Origin: Floricoccus penangensis
GTDB taxonomy: Bacteria; Bacillota; Bacilli; Lactobacillales; Streptococcaceae
Length of the DNA stretch: 64,000 bases
Assembly (NCBI RefSeq): GCF_001832885.1
Contig: NZ_MKIQ01000002.1
Coordinates: 1-64,000, forward strand
Direction: 5' to 3'
Shown here: positions 17,375 through 27,224 of the stretch, one piece after another
How positions within the stretch are numbered: the stretch's first letter is position 1
Layout of the letters: each line of letters starts with the position of its first letter
Program-made: the position numbers and the translations under genes
Notes under the pieces: generated by a model
What the model was told of the DNA's origin: nothing
The model's database searches: none
Seen by the model: only the letters and a program-made list of their open reading frames with translations

Positions 17375-18715
17375 TTAAAACATTCCAATGATAAGTTGAA
17401 TATTTAAAATTGTAAGGACTATTGCTGACAACCATCCAAGTGCAGCAATAATTGGTTTATTTTTAAATCTTTTACCCATAATTTTTTCACTACTTGTGAA
17501 ATACACTAGTGGGACCATTGATACTGGTAGAGCAATACTTAAAAATACTTGACTGCTGACCATTAAATCATCAAGAGCTGTTTCTCGCCCATTAAAGTAT
17601 ATTGCACAGGCAAGAACTGGTAGTACAGATATGGCTCGAGTAATCAATCGACGTGCCCAAGTTGGAATTCTCATATGAACGAACCCCTCCATAACTACTT
17701 GACCAGTTAGGGTACCGGTAATAGTTGAATTTTGACCACTTGCTAACAATGCTACTGCAAACAATGTACTTAAAAGTGGGCTGGCAACAGATCCTGCAAT
17801 ATTTTTATCTTGCAAAGCATCATAAAGTGCTGTAAAAGTTCCTAAGTCTTCTTTTGTTCCAAAAAACATTGCTGCCCCTAAAATAAGTAGCAAACAGTTA
17901 ATAACAAAAGCAACTGTCAGTTGAATATTTGAATCCCATGTTGTGAAACGAACTGCTTTTGCAACCTTTTCTTCATCATTCCTATCATATTTCCTACTTT
18001 GAGCAATAGCTGAGTGAAGATAGAGATTATGAGGCATTACTGTTGCACCCACGATACCTAAGGCCATTGTAAGTTCTCCTTTGTGAAGAACTTGTTTTTG
18101 CGGAACAAAACCATGCATAATTGCAGCAAAACTAGGGTTAGCAAGGGCTACTTCATAAATAAAGACTATCAAGATTACAGTAATCAATGTTATTACTATA
18201 GCCTCTATCTTCCTGAACCCCAACTTCATTAAAAATAACAATAGAAATACATCAAATACGGTCAGAATTACCCCATATACAATAGGTATTCCAAATAATA
18301 GATTTAATGCTATCGCTCCTCCTATTACTTCAGCAATATCAGTTGCCATTATTGCAAGTTCAGTAACAATCCAAAGTATAAAACCCAATTTCCTACTAGT
18401 ATGCTTTCTAGTAGCCTGAGCAAGATCCATTCCTGTCACAATACCAAGTTTAGCCGCCATATATTGCAATAGCATGGCTATAAAATTTGACAATAGAATC
18501 ACAGATAACAAAAGATAACCATATTGAGCTCCACCTCCAATAGATGTTATCCAGTTACCAGGATCCATGTATCCTACAGCAACAAGGGCACCTGGACCAG
18601 AAAAAGCAAGGAGATTTTTCCAAAAACTTCCTCCCTCTGGTATATCAACAGTATCATTAATCTCTTCTAAGCTCGGTCCATTCGCATACCTTACGAAATT
18701 ATTATCATTCGACAT
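17375..18715 (-). CDS. mntH: Nramp-family Mn(II)/Fe(II) transporter
   Basis: An 11-TM proton-coupled divalent metal importer, about 446 residues. The first metal-binding helix has the invariant DPGNW (in [12 protein letters not shown]) and the sixth has the MPHNLYLHS motif. The conserved transport loop [19 protein letters not shown] is also present. I use ATG 18715 (MSNDNNF), preceded by GAGGAGAG; the TTG at 18733 starts before that site. A 14-bp palindrome upstream of the promoter suggests control by an MntR/DtxR-type regulator. Monocistronic. Confidence 0.95.
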   Translation of the reverse strand: MSNDNNFVRYANGPSLEEINDTVDIPEGGSFWKNLLAFSGPGALVAVGYMDPGNWITSIGGGAQYGYLLLSVILLSNFIAMLLQYMAAKLGIVTGMDLAQATRKHTSRKLGFILWIVTELAIMATDIAEVIGGAIALNLLFGIPIVYGVILTVFDVFLLLFLMKLGFRKIEAIVITLITVILIVFIYEVALANPSFAAIMHGFVPQKQVLHKGELTMALGIVGATVMPHNLYLHSAIAQSRKYDRNDEEKVAKAVRFTTWDSNIQLTVAFVINCLLLILGAAMFFGTKEDLGTFTALYDALQDKNIAGSVASPLLSTLFAVALLASGQNSTITGTLTGQVVMEGFVHMRIPTWARRLITRAISVLPVLACAIYFNGRETALDDLMVSSQVFLSIALPVSMVPLVYFTSSEKIMGKRFKNKPIIAALGWLSAIVLTILNIQLIIGMF

Positions 18716-18789
18716 ATGTTCTCTCCTCTTCAATAAATTTATTTTAATAAAATATAAGGCATTTTTATTCTTGTCTTAATTCTAGGATA

Positions 18790-18840
18790 AGTATAGAACA
18801 AAAAAAAACATATGTAAAGGATTTTGTTAGGTTAACCTAA
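18790..18840 (-). promoter_or_regulatory. mntH promoter and MntR-like palindrome
   Basis: Minus strand: TTTACA (18813-18818), 17-base spacer, TATACT (18790-18795). Just upstream, TTAGGTTAACCTAA (18827-18840) is a perfect palindrome of the DtxR/MntR type. It lies upstream of the -35 rather than over the core promoter, centred near -50. The rest of 18716-19039 holds only this, the leader and a terminator. Confidence 0.65.
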
Positions 18841-18897
18841 AATATTTTTATGTTTTATAAAAAATAATCATTTGACATCATTTAACAAACATAAAAA

Positions 18898-18924
18898 ATC
18901 CAATAACCATAAGGTTATTGGATT
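18898..18924 (-). terminator. Terminator after nitroreductase gene
   Basis: A perfect 12-bp stem AATCCAATAACC/GGTTATTGGATT with TTTTTT on the minus strand. Confidence 0.85.
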
Positions 18925-19039
18925 CGGAGTTTTATGAAAAAGTTTTTACAGCTTGCTATGAGCTATTATTTTAGGAGTGAACTTAGTATAAATCTGCTTG
19001 CTTAAAACAAACTGAAATATAACTTAAGCATCCCTTATA

Positions 19040-19642
19040 TTATTTAAATACTCTGAAACGATCTTCGTCATTCATAAATTCTTTTTCACCGGCTGCTTCT
19101 TCGATGCTACCAAATACTAATTGACTACGAAGTTTCCAACTTGTAGGAATTCCCCAAGTTTTCGCAACTGATTCATCAATTAATGGATTATAATGTTGTA
19201 AATTTCCACCAACATTAATTTCAGCTAATGCTGTCCATGCATTTACAGCAGCAATCCCTGTGTGTTGTTCACTGAAACCTTGGAAATTTTCAGCATAGAT
19301 AGGAAATTGTTCTTGAAGATTTTTAATAATATCTTGGTCTTCAAAGAATAACGCAGTACCTGCTGCTGCTCCAAATGATGCAAGTTTTGCTTTTGTAGCT
19401 TCAAAAGCTTCAGTTGATGCACCTTGTTCGCTCATTGTAAGCCTTAAGTCTTCAGTTACAAGTTCCCAAAGTCTATCTTGTTCTTTTCCTGTTAAAATTA
19501 AAACACGACTTGTTTGACTGTTAAATGCTGAAGGACTAAGACGAACAGCTTCCTTAATTGTTCCAATTGCTTGGTCAACATCAATGTCTTTACCTAAGTT
19601 ATAGATTGAGCGACGTTTTTCAAGATTTTCTAAGAATGACAT
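19040..19642 (-). CDS. Nitroreductase family protein (CinD-like)
   Basis: A 200-residue FMN-dependent NAD(P)H nitro/quinone reductase. The N-terminal RRSIYNLGKD and the SPSAFNSQTSRVLILTG FMN-binding segment (about 35-52) are typical, as is GGNLQHYNP near residue 167. It resembles Lactococcus CinD, a copper-induced quinone/nitro reductase. That link is supported here by two cop boxes at its promoter. AAGGAG precedes the ATG. No copper ATPase or CopY with its cysteine tail is seen nearby, so the regulator is presumably elsewhere. Confidence 0.85.
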   Translation of the reverse strand: MSFLENLEKRRSIYNLGKDIDVDQAIGTIKEAVRLSPSAFNSQTSRVLILTGKEQDRLWELVTEDLRLTMSEQGASTEAFEATKAKLASFGAAAGTALFFEDQDIIKNLQEQFPIYAENFQGFSEQHTGIAAVNAWTALAEINVGGNLQHYNPLIDESVAKTWGIPTSWKLRSQLVFGSIEEAAGEKEFMNDEDRFRVFK

Positions 19643-19688
19643 AATTTTCTCCTTTAAAATAACATTTTATATAATATTCTTTCTTGTT

Positions 19689-19727
19689 TACATATGTAAT
19701 CTTAATCCTTTAATTTACATTTGTAAA
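19689..19727 (-). promoter_or_regulatory. Promoter with two cop boxes (TACANNTGTA)
   Basis: Minus strand: TTTACA (19722-19727), 17-base spacer, TAAGAT (19699-19704). TACAAATGTA (19716-19725) overlaps the -35 and TACATATGTA (19689-19698) abuts the -10. Both match the TACANNTGTA operator of CopY-type repressors, a site type also used by BlaI/MecI relatives. Confidence 0.75.
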
Positions 19728-19764
19728 CTATTTTGATTGAAAAGTTTTTCATATATTAAGTAAA

Positions 19765-19785
19765 GAAAAAGAGCTTTTTAGGCTC
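19765..19785 (-). terminator. ylbG terminator
   Basis: Minus-strand GAGC-CTAAAAA-GCTC followed by TTTTTC, after the ylbG stop. Confidence 0.6.
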
Positions 19786-19801
19786 AAAAATTCTTATTCT
19801 T

Positions 19802-20065
19802 TTATACGCGAACACTTGAATTACCTGAAAAATCCATTTCAAGATCTGGAATATAACTTAATTGAACCTCTTTTACAAAATGAAGTGCTTCAATTTTTTC
19901 TTTTACTTCTTCAACTTCCTCTTCGTTTACATATATCTTTACATAGCGTAATTTACGTGATGTATAAACTGGTTCGCCAAATTTCCTTAGCTGTCTAGTA
20001 TGTTTATAACTGTTGTAATAAATATAAAGCGCTCTTCTTTTTTGAATTTCCAAACTATTTTCCAC
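19802..20065 (-). CDS. ylbG: YlbG family protein (DUF2129)
   Basis: A small cytosolic protein of the YlbG/UPF0298 family, unknown function. Core: RRALYIYYNSYKHTRQLRKFG and KLRYVKIYVNEEEVEEV. I choose the GTG at 20065 (87 residues, matching the Bacillus length): AAAGGAGG sits just before it, and the codon overlaps the ylbF stop by 11 bases. This suggests translational coupling. Longer ATG starts at 20083 or 20116 lie upstream of that ribosome binding site. The ylbF-ylbG order is conserved in Bacillales. Confidence 0.85.
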   Translation of the reverse strand: MENSLEIQKRRALYIYYNSYKHTRQLRKFGEPVYTSRKLRYVKIYVNEEEVEEVKEKIEALHFVKEVQLSYIPDLEMDFSGNSSVRV

Positions 20066-20483
20066 AAGATCCTCCTTTTCCATGATGTTTTTTTCCAGAG
20101 AAAGGTAGTCCTTCATCTACAGAAATACTTTCAGATACCGTTTCTACTATATCATGAGTCAATTCTGCCATAAGAGACTGCAAATCATTTTCTGCAAGTC
20201 GCAAGGCATATACATGCTCGTTCAAATTAATCTCTCTTTGTAAAGCTCTAACTTCTCTTTGAAGTTCTTTAAGTTCTGTACGATAAGCTACATATTCTTT
20301 ACTATCTTCTAGTTTTCGACTTTTATCGGCATAGAGACGTATTTTAATTTGCAGTTCTTTGTCTGCTTGAAAATCTGCTTGAACTTTTTTGTACTTGACG
20401 ACTTGTTCAAAGTTCAAAAAATTTTCCACGATTTTATTTATTGCATCATCTATATCAAATAAATCTTCATTCACAATTAACAT
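20055..20483 (-). CDS. ylbF: YlbF/YmcA family protein (RicF-like)
   Basis: A 142-residue helical protein related to Bacillus YlbF (RicF), which with YmcA and YaaT adjusts RNase Y cleavage and phosphorelay output. It has the coiled KYKKVQADFQADKELQIKIRLYADKSRKLED region and a C-terminal tail GKGGSCGK. The tail holds a single Cys, in keeping with the cysteine tail that binds Fe-S clusters in the Ric complex. YaaT and YmcA are not in the window. It overlaps ylbG. Function in this organism is inferred from the family. Confidence 0.85.
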   Translation of the reverse strand: MLIVNEDLFDIDDAINKIVENFLNFEQVVKYKKVQADFQADKELQIKIRLYADKSRKLEDSKEYVAYRTELKELQREVRALQREINLNEHVYALRLAENDLQSLMAELTHDIVETVSESISVDEGLPFSGKKHHGKGGSCGK

Positions 20484-20607
20484 GTCTTTATTATATCAGA
20501 TATTAAGATTTTTTTGAGATAAATGTGCTTCTTTTCCAAGAAACATCTATAAAAAAACGCTTTTATATGGTAAAATACCAAAGTGATGAAACAGAAAGAG
20601 GTTCAAA

Positions 20608-21273
20608 ATGGAAGAATATTTGGAACAATTAACGAGTAAAAATAGTGACTATTTTCATACTGTAATTAGACAATTAACTGATGCTGGTAAATCTGATGAA
20701 GAAATTAAGACAATTTTAGAAGATGTGATACCTAGCATAGTTGAAAAACAAAAAAGTGGCTTAACTGCTCGTGCGCTGCTGGGAACTCCTACTGCCTATA
20801 CTGATCAATTTATTGAAAAAACTACGGCTAGTGGTAAATCTAGTGATAAGCCGAAAAATACTAATAAATATTTAATGTGGCTTGATAGTTTCCTTCTTTT
20901 GATGGGTGTACTTGCTGTGGTTAACGGCGCTGTAGGCATATTTAGCAAAACTCCTCAAACATATGGTATTGTTACTCTTGTTCTTATGAGTGCTGGAGCT
21001 GCTGTGGTTATGTATATAATGTACAACAATTATTACAAAGCACAAACTGAAAAAAATGGTAGCCGTTGGAAATCATTTGCTATACTAACATTGGCTATGT
21101 TTGCTTGGATTGCTATATTTATCCTTGCTTCTCTATTACCTAAATCATTTAATCCTTCACTTTCTCCAATAGCTACTCTAATAATTGGTGCTGCTGCACT
21201 TGGTATTCGTTATTTGCTTAAGAAACGATACAATATTCAAAGTGCAATGGATGGAAGCCAAAGACAAAATTAA
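20608..21273 (+). CDS. DUF1129 family membrane protein
   Basis: 221 residues: a soluble helical N-terminal part (about 1-90, including TDAGKSDEEIKTILEDVIP and LGTPTAYTDQF) followed by four predicted membrane helices (from about 95 to 208). It ends in a basic tail. The layout fits DUF1129 proteins of lactic acid bacteria and relatives; their function is not known. AGAGG precedes the ATG. It is a single-gene unit divergent from ylbF, with its own terminator. Confidence 0.75.
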   Translation: MEEYLEQLTSKNSDYFHTVIRQLTDAGKSDEEIKTILEDVIPSIVEKQKSGLTARALLGTPTAYTDQFIEKTTASGKSSDKPKNTNKYLMWLDSFLLLMGVLAVVNGAVGIFSKTPQTYGIVTLVLMSAGAAVVMYIMYNNYYKAQTEKNGSRWKSFAILTLAMFAWIAIFILASLLPKSFNPSLSPIATLIIGAAALGIRYLLKKRYNIQSAMDGSQRQN

Positions 21274-21286
21274 TTTTTATAAACTT

Positions 21287-21312
21287 AGACGGTCGAATTG
21301 GCCGTTTTTTTT
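21287..21312 (+). terminator. DUF1129 gene terminator
   Basis: ACGGTC-GAATT-GGCCGT followed by eight T. Confidence 0.8.
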
Positions 21313-21350
21313 AAAAAACTTTTAGTGATAAATAATAATTCGAAAGATAA

Positions 21351-21397
21351 AAAAGACCACACCGTTTAATCATTTGATTTAAACTATATGGTCTTTT
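21351..21397 (-). terminator. ahpCF terminator
   Basis: Outer stem AAAAGACCA/TGGTCTTTT enclosing a second stem GTTTAAATCA/TGATTTAAAC-like. It ends in T residues on the minus strand, about 150 bases after the ahpF stop. Confidence 0.65.
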
Positions 21398-21554
21398 AAA
21401 TTCAAAATTTGAACGATCGGTTCAAAACTTCTTTTATCGAGTTTCGTCTATCAAAATATTTAAATACTACTCTGTTAATAGTTCATAATTCCTTGCAGCA
21501 AATGAACTATCTGATTTCTTGTATAGTATATTTAACGATAGTCTCAAAACTTCT

Positions 21555-23084
21555 TTACTGTCTAATTTGGTAATCGAATGCTCCAAGGGCTGCTGTTGCA
21601 CCACTTCCCATTGAGATAATAATTTGTTTATAGGCCGAATCTGTACAGTCTCCTGCAGCAAAGATTCCCGGAACATTTGTTTGTCCATGCTTATCAACAA
21701 TTACTTCTCCACGTTCGTTTAATTCTACTGCCGTATTCTTCAACCATGCTGTATTAGGGAGGAGTCCGATTTGAACAAATATTCCTTCTAAAGCAATTTC
21801 ATGTTCTTCATTTGTATCACGATCAACATAAACGATTGATTCAACAGCATCATTTCCTTTGATCACTTTTGTTGCTGCATTCAGTGTAACCGAAATATTA
21901 TCTGTATTAGCAATTCTGTCTTGTAAGACTTGGTCTGCACGCATTTCTGGAGCGAACTCAAGTATATAAACATGCTTAGCTATACCTGATAAATCAATTG
22001 CAGCTTCGGCACCAGAGTTTCCTCCGCCAATAACAGCTACATTTTTACCTGCATAGAACGGTCCATCACAGTGTGGACAATAAGTAACCCCTTTGTTACG
22101 GAATTCTTCTTCACCTGGGACGTTCATATTACGCCAGTGAGCACCTGTTGAAATAATTAATGATTTAGTTTCTAGTGTGGCTCCACTCTCAAGTTCAACC
22201 TTTATTAAATCATCTTCTTTTTTGACATCAGTTACTTTTTGGCCTTTCATGATATCAACTTCATATTCATTAACATGTGCTTCAACAGATGACATCAATT
22301 GAGGTCCTTCAGTGTAGATAGTACCAATCATATTTTCAATACCAACTGTTTCGACTACTTGTCCACCAAATTTTTCAGCAACAATACCTGTTTTAATTCC
22401 TTTACGGGCAGAATAAATTGCTGCGCTAGCACCAGCAGGACCACCACCGATTACCAAAGTGTCAAAGGTTTCTTTATTAGCAAATTCTTCAGTATCAAAG
22501 CCTGCAACCTTATCAACTAGTTCTTCAATAGACATACGTCCGCCAGCAAATTCTTCACCATTTAGAAAAACAGTAGGAACCGCCATAATTCCATTGGCAT
22601 CAACTTCATCTTGGAACATTCCACCCTCAACCATAGTATGACTGATGTTTGGATTTGTTACTGACATAATATTTAAGGCTTGAACAACATCTGGACAGTT
22701 GTGACAAGTTAAGCTTACATAAGTAACAAATTTAAGATTTTCTTTGATAGTTTTAATGCGTTTGATTATTGAATCATCAACCTTTGGTGCACGACCACTC
22801 ACTTGAAGGAGAGCAAGAATAAATGAAGTAAATTCATGACCTAGTGGAAGTCCAGCAAATGTTACTCCACTTACTTCATCTGGCTTATTGATTTCAAATG
22901 AAGGTGTACGTTCCAAAGATGCTTCTTCAAGTGAAAGACGTTCTGACATTTCAACAATTTCTGTTAAAAATTCTCTTACTTTTGCTGAATTTTCACTAGA
23001 ATCTAAACTTGCTTTGAAGACAATATCTGATTCTAAAAGTTGCAAATATTGAGCTAACTGTTTTTTAATTTCTGTATCTAACAT
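21555..23084 (-). CDS. ahpF: Alkyl hydroperoxide reductase subunit F
   Basis: A 509-residue NADH-dependent flavoprotein that re-reduces AhpC. The N-terminal tandem thioredoxin-fold domain holds the CHNC disulfide (Cys127/Cys130). The thioredoxin-reductase-like body has the FAD motif VIGGGPAGASAAIYSARKG, the second redox centre CPHCDG (near 340), the NADH motif GGGNSGAEAA and a terminal GIFAAGDCTD. Twenty bases after ahpC in the same operon. Confidence 0.96.
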   Translation of the reverse strand: MLDTEIKKQLAQYLQLLESDIVFKASLDSSENSAKVREFLTEIVEMSERLSLEEASLERTPSFEINKPDEVSGVTFAGLPLGHEFTSFILALLQVSGRAPKVDDSIIKRIKTIKENLKFVTYVSLTCHNCPDVVQALNIMSVTNPNISHTMVEGGMFQDEVDANGIMAVPTVFLNGEEFAGGRMSIEELVDKVAGFDTEEFANKETFDTLVIGGGPAGASAAIYSARKGIKTGIVAEKFGGQVVETVGIENMIGTIYTEGPQLMSSVEAHVNEYEVDIMKGQKVTDVKKEDDLIKVELESGATLETKSLIISTGAHWRNMNVPGEEEFRNKGVTYCPHCDGPFYAGKNVAVIGGGNSGAEAAIDLSGIAKHVYILEFAPEMRADQVLQDRIANTDNISVTLNAATKVIKGNDAVESIVYVDRDTNEEHEIALEGIFVQIGLLPNTAWLKNTAVELNERGEVIVDKHGQTNVPGIFAAGDCTDSAYKQIIISMGSGATAALGAFDYQIRQ

Positions 23085-23104
23085 GTCAGATTACCTCAAC
23101 CAAT

Positions 23105-23665
23105 CTATATTTTTCCAACTAAATCAATACTTGGAGCTAGAGTTTCTTCTCCTTCTTTCCACTTAGCAGGACATACTTCACCTGGATGTTGGCGAACGTA
23201 TTTAGCAGCTTTAACTTTATCGATTAGTCCACTTGCATCACGACCAATACCACCCGCATTGATTTCTACTGTTTGAATGATTCCGTCAGGATCAATGATA
23301 AATGTACCACGTTGTGCAAGACCATCTTCTCCAAGTACTTCAAAACCAGCTGAAATAGCATGTGATGGGTCACCAATCATAATATATTCGATTTTACCAA
23401 TTTTATCAGAGTCATCATGCCAAGCTTTGTGAACGAAATGAGTATCTGTTGATACTGAATAAACCTCTACTCCTAGACCTTTTAATTCTTCATATTGATT
23501 TTGTAAATCTTCTAATTCAGTTGGACAAACAAATGAAAAGTCTGCTGGGTAGAAACATACTACACTCCATTTACCTTTTAGATCTTCACTTGTCACTGTG
23601 ATGAATTCCCCATTGTGATAAGCATCTGCTGAAAATTCTACGATTTCTTTTCCGATTAATGACAT
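23105..23665 (-). CDS. ahpC: Alkyl hydroperoxide reductase subunit C
   Basis: A 2-Cys peroxiredoxin of 186 residues. Peroxidatic Cys47 in DFSFVCPTE and resolving Cys in [10 protein letters not shown] near residue 165. It reduces hydrogen peroxide, organic peroxides and peroxynitrite in the cytosol and is recycled by AhpF downstream. GGAGG precedes the start. The promoter contains a cre-like sequence; no clear PerR box was recognised. Confidence 0.97.
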   Translation of the reverse strand: MSLIGKEIVEFSADAYHNGEFITVTSEDLKGKWSVVCFYPADFSFVCPTELEDLQNQYEELKGLGVEVYSVSTDTHFVHKAWHDDSDKIGKIEYIMIGDPSHAISAGFEVLGEDGLAQRGTFIIDPDGIIQTVEINAGGIGRDASGLIDKVKAAKYVRQHPGEVCPAKWKEGEETLAPSIDLVGKI

Positions 23666-23715
23666 TATAATTCCTCCATTTATATTAGTAATATTGTTAA
23701 TTTAGTTACAACTTA

Positions 23716-23744
23716 ACTATAAAGAATGATAACGTTTTCGTCAA
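23716..23744 (-). promoter_or_regulatory. ahpCF promoter with cre-like spacer
   Basis: Minus strand: TTGACG (23739-23744), 17-base spacer, TATAGT (23716-23721). The spacer holds TGATAACGTTTTCG (23727-23740, plus strand), one mismatch from the cre consensus. Confidence 0.55.
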
Positions 23745-23854
23745 AGATAATGCCTATAAAATTATTCACAATTTTTATCAATTCACGGCGATTTAACATG
23801 TATTTTTGTGATTTTTGATATTTAATTTTTTGAAAATCATAAATTTAGGGATGG

Positions 23855-23883
23855 AAAAAAGACTTGCCTTAACAAGTCTTTTT
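23855..23883 (-). terminator. rlmN terminator
   Basis: Minus-strand AAAAGACTTG-TTAAGG-CAAGTCTTTTTT, directly after the rlmN stop. Confidence 0.85.
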
Positions 23884-23887
23884 ACAC

Positions 23888-24949
23888 TTATGCTTCTTTT
23901 TTCTTCAATTGTTTACTACGTAATTGACCACATGCTGCATCAATATCTGTACCATGTTCTTGGCGAACTACACAGTTAATACCATTTTTCTTTAAGATAT
24001 CATAAAAACGCATAACGTCTTCTTTTGAAGAACGACTATATTGGTCATGTTCACTAACCGGATTATAAGGAATAAGGTTAACATAAACAAGTTTCTTCTT
24101 GTCCTTAAGAAGAGCCGCAAGTTCTTGTGCATGTTCAGGACGATCATTTACCCCACTTAACATGATATACTCAAATGTCACGCGGCGATTTGTTTCTTCA
24201 ATGTAGTAATCAATAGCTTCAAATAATTTTTCAATTGGAAAACTACGATTAATACGCATAATGCTAGTACGAACATCATTATTTGGTGCATGAAGGCTTA
24301 CAGCAAGGTTAACTTGTAAGCCATTGTGGGCGAATTCGCGGATTTTTGGTGCTAGACCACTTGTTGAAACAGTGATATGGCGAGCTCCAATAGCAAGTCC
24401 GTTATCGTCATTTATTGTATATAAGAAATTCATCACATTGTCATAGTTATCAAATGGTTCGCCAATACCCATTACGACAACATGACTCACGCGCTCATCA
24501 TTACCACGTTCGTCAAAATATTTTTGCACTAGCATAATTTGCGCTACAATCTCACCAGAAGTCAAATCACGTTGCTTCTTAAGAAGACCACTTGCACAGA
24601 AAGTGCATCCAATATTACAGCCTACCTGAGTAGTTACACATACAGATAAACCATATTTTTGACGCATCAAAACTGTCTCAATCAAAAGACCGTCAGGAAG
24701 CTCAAAAAGATATTTTACAGTTCCATCAGCAGATTCTTGCACAATTCTTTGCTTAAGTGGGTTAATAACAAAATTTTCATCTAATTTTTCAATTAAATCT
24801 TTAGATAAATTACTCATTTGAGAAAACTCATCTACACGTTTACGGTAAAGCCATTCCCAAATTTGTTTAGCACGGAATTTCTTTTGTCCATTTTCCAATA
24901 CCCAGTCAGTAAGCTCGGCAAGCGTTAATCCATATATCGAAGGTTTCAT
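23888..24949 (-). CDS. rlmN: Dual-specificity rRNA/tRNA adenine-C2 methyltransferase
   Basis: Radical-SAM enzyme making m2A2503 in 23S rRNA and m2A37 in some tRNAs. The CxxxCxxC cluster motif is [12 protein letters not shown]. The second methyl-carrying cysteine near the end ([12 protein letters not shown]) and the [15 protein letters not shown] region are present. 353 residues, typical length. AAAGGAAA lies about 13 bases before ATG, a rather distant ribosome binding site. Stand-alone gene. Confidence 0.96.
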   Translation of the reverse strand: MKPSIYGLTLAELTDWVLENGQKKFRAKQIWEWLYRKRVDEFSQMSNLSKDLIEKLDENFVINPLKQRIVQESADGTVKYLFELPDGLLIETVLMRQKYGLSVCVTTQVGCNIGCTFCASGLLKKQRDLTSGEIVAQIMLVQKYFDERGNDERVSHVVVMGIGEPFDNYDNVMNFLYTINDDNGLAIGARHITVSTSGLAPKIREFAHNGLQVNLAVSLHAPNNDVRTSIMRINRSFPIEKLFEAIDYYIEETNRRVTFEYIMLSGVNDRPEHAQELAALLKDKKKLVYVNLIPYNPVSEHDQYSRSSKEDVMRFYDILKKNGINCVVRQEHGTDIDAACGQLRSKQLKKKEA

Positions 24950-25021
24950 TCTAAATTATTTTTTCCTTTGTCTTTAGTCAATTTTATCAGTTTATCACTT
25001 TTATTTGATATTGACAACAGG

Positions 25022-25753
25022 TTAGTTTGAGTCCTTGTCCTCTTTTTGAACAATAGTAAAGCTATGTCTTTCTTTTTTAACCTTACTTATCTGTACATTT
25101 TTTTCTGATACCTTACGATTATGATGCGGTTTTTTTTCTTCAATCTTATAAACTTTTTCTTCAGTGTAAGCTACCTTTTTATTAGGATTCTTCCTTCTAT
25201 TGGGTCTTTTCTTATGTGTGGAAGAATTACTTGTATGTTCATCTTTTCTATTATCTTGTGAACTTGAAACATTCGACTGTTGCTTTTTATTATCCTGATG
25301 ATGTGGTTTACTATTTGGTTTTCGGTTTCTTCGACTATTATTACTGTTTCGCTCACCCCTAGCAGGTCTGAAATCTTTGTCTTTTACTTCCTTACTTTCT
25401 TGTCCGCGAAGTCTCTTGATAATAAAGAAAGCACACCCATAGTTACAGTACTCATCCATATAATCTTGAACTGATGATATCTTTTCTTCATCTGACATTT
25501 GTTTTCGAGATGTTGAATAGAAACCTTTAAGACGAAGCTGCTCATGTCCCCAGTCACCAATGATATAATCATACTTAGTAAGAACTTCTGAAAATCTTTG
25601 TTCTAACTTTTCAGCATCGAAACCATCACGGTAATTATATACAAGGTTAAAAACTTTTGCGCCAATTAATACTTGTTCCTTATTTACAATGACATGTTCG
25701 CCAGGAAAACGATTATAATTCATCATTTCTTCTGATATTTCTTTCTTAGCCAT
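25022..25753 (-). CDS. yutD: YutD family protein (DUF1027) with basic tail
   Basis: 243 residues: an N-terminal YutD domain (about 1-115; YDYIIGDWGHEQLRLKGFY is characteristic, CNYGCAFFIIKRL ends it), then a long low-complexity tail rich in Asn, Lys, Arg and His. The tail is probably disordered and could bind RNA or DNA, which I infer only from composition. Bacillus YutD is much shorter. It overlaps the upstream yunD gene by 8 bases, so they are co-translated. Function unknown. Confidence 0.85.
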   Translation of the reverse strand: MAKKEISEEMMNYNRFPGEHVIVNKEQVLIGAKVFNLVYNYRDGFDAEKLEQRFSEVLTKYDYIIGDWGHEQLRLKGFYSTSRKQMSDEEKISSVQDYMDEYCNYGCAFFIIKRLRGQESKEVKDKDFRPARGERNSNNSRRNRKPNSKPHHQDNKKQQSNVSSSQDNRKDEHTSNSSTHKKRPNRRKNPNKKVAYTEEKVYKIEEKKPHHNRKVSEKNVQISKVKKERHSFTIVQKEDKDSN

Positions 25754-27089
25754 GGTTTCCTTTCAAATAATTATATACTATCTCTCTTAAAAATTTTGGA
25801 AAAAGAATCTCTGCCTCACCACTATTCTTTAGGCTAGGGAAGTACTTAGCAAAGTAATATTGGTCAGGTACTACAAACTCATATTCTTTTTCATCTTCTA
25901 TCTCTTGACCTTGGTACAAAAATTCTTCTTTATAATTATATACTTGATACGACATTCCATAAAGGATTAAATCACCAAAATATTTACCCCTAAAACCCAT
26001 TCCATGAATTTGTTGGGTTTTTAAAAGACTAGCTACATTAGTAACTTCTGGTAAAATCTCTTTTAATTCTTTTCCACTAACCTTATATCTAACAAGTCTC
26101 ATTGAATGAGGCAGAATCTCAAGTAATTCTTGTGGGCTAATTTCTTGTGGAAAATCATATACAATAAGTCCACTATTTAAAATAGCAGCAGGAACATCTG
26201 CATAATCACAAAATATTCTTGCCAATAGATTTGATGCTTCAAAATTAGGAGCAGTATTTGTTAAAGCATGTCCAAAAGATATATGGTCTTTTTCTGCGAG
26301 GAGTTTTTCTCCTCGGATCTTCCAGGAATTAATAGTAGTCAAATCTGGCTTTTCTGCTGGAAGAGAATTAGTTGGAACAGCATGTATATCTGATGAAATC
26401 AGTCTTTTTTGTTCATCAAATTCCAGAGTAATTTCTCCAATATATTCACCATAACATCCGGCAGCAGCTAATAAAGTTCCATTTTTTTCAACCCCGACTT
26501 CAAAGACATGATGGGTATGGGCACCTAAAATTAAATCAATATCATATTCATTAGCAATTTTTTCATCATATCTTACTCCAAGGTGACTAAGAAGAATTGT
26601 AAAATCACAGTCCAGTGTAGGTAGAACCCTGTCTAAACTTTCTAGAGGATCCTTAATGTCCCAGCCAAAGGGAATATAGGCTAGAGGGTACGGATATGTC
26701 AAGCCAAGAACTCCAATCTTTAACCCGGTCTCAGTTTCAACAATCATTTTTTCAATCGCCCATTCTGGTTCCTGTCCATTATCCTTGATATTAGATAAAA
26801 TTATTGGAAAATTAGCCTCATCATACAGGTGATCCAAGGAATCGTGCTCAAGACTTAGTCCTTCATTATTTCCAATTGTTGCACCTGTAAGATTCAAGCG
26901 ATTAAGTAATTTAATATTCGCTTGACCAAGAGTCGCTTCTGTCCAAGGATGACTTCTATCAACATTGTCACCGATATCAAAAGCCAAGGTAGTTCCCTCT
27001 GCATGACTTTTGAAGAAGCGCTCAATCTTGGGAAATTTTTCAAAATGAGAATGAAGATCATTTATATGTAAGATTTTAATTTGCTCCAT
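25746..27089 (-). CDS. yunD: YunD-type metallophosphatase / 5'-nucleotidase-like
   Basis: 447-residue two-domain protein. The calcineurin-like phosphoesterase half has the metal ligands HINDLHSHF (6-14), DIGDNVDRSHP, GNNEG and GAHTHH. The C-terminal half is the 5'-nucleotidase substrate domain. No signal peptide, so cytosolic, as for Bacillus YunD (UDP-sugar hydrolase/5'-nucleotidase-like). The neighbouring yutD is conserved in Bacillales. GGGAGGG precedes the ATG. Confidence 0.9.
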   Translation of the reverse strand: MEQIKILHINDLHSHFEKFPKIERFFKSHAEGTTLAFDIGDNVDRSHPWTEATLGQANIKLLNRLNLTGATIGNNEGLSLEHDSLDHLYDEANFPIILSNIKDNGQEPEWAIEKMIVETETGLKIGVLGLTYPYPLAYIPFGWDIKDPLESLDRVLPTLDCDFTILLSHLGVRYDEKIANEYDIDLILGAHTHHVFEVGVEKNGTLLAAAGCYGEYIGEITLEFDEQKRLISSDIHAVPTNSLPAEKPDLTTINSWKIRGEKLLAEKDHISFGHALTNTAPNFEASNLLARIFCDYADVPAAILNSGLIVYDFPQEISPQELLEILPHSMRLVRYKVSGKELKEILPEVTNVASLLKTQQIHGMGFRGKYFGDLILYGMSYQVYNYKEEFLYQGQEIEDEKEYEFVVPDQYYFAKYFPSLKNSGEAEILFPKFLREIVYNYLKGNHG

Positions 27090-27224
27090 GATTACCCTCC
27101 CTACATTTCTTCATCTATATGTATATGTTCCTCTAATTATATATTTATTTCAAATAAATTTAAAGGGAAGTTGTATTGAATCTATTGATAATTAAAAAAA
27201 CAAAAATATATCTTTCACTTTCTT

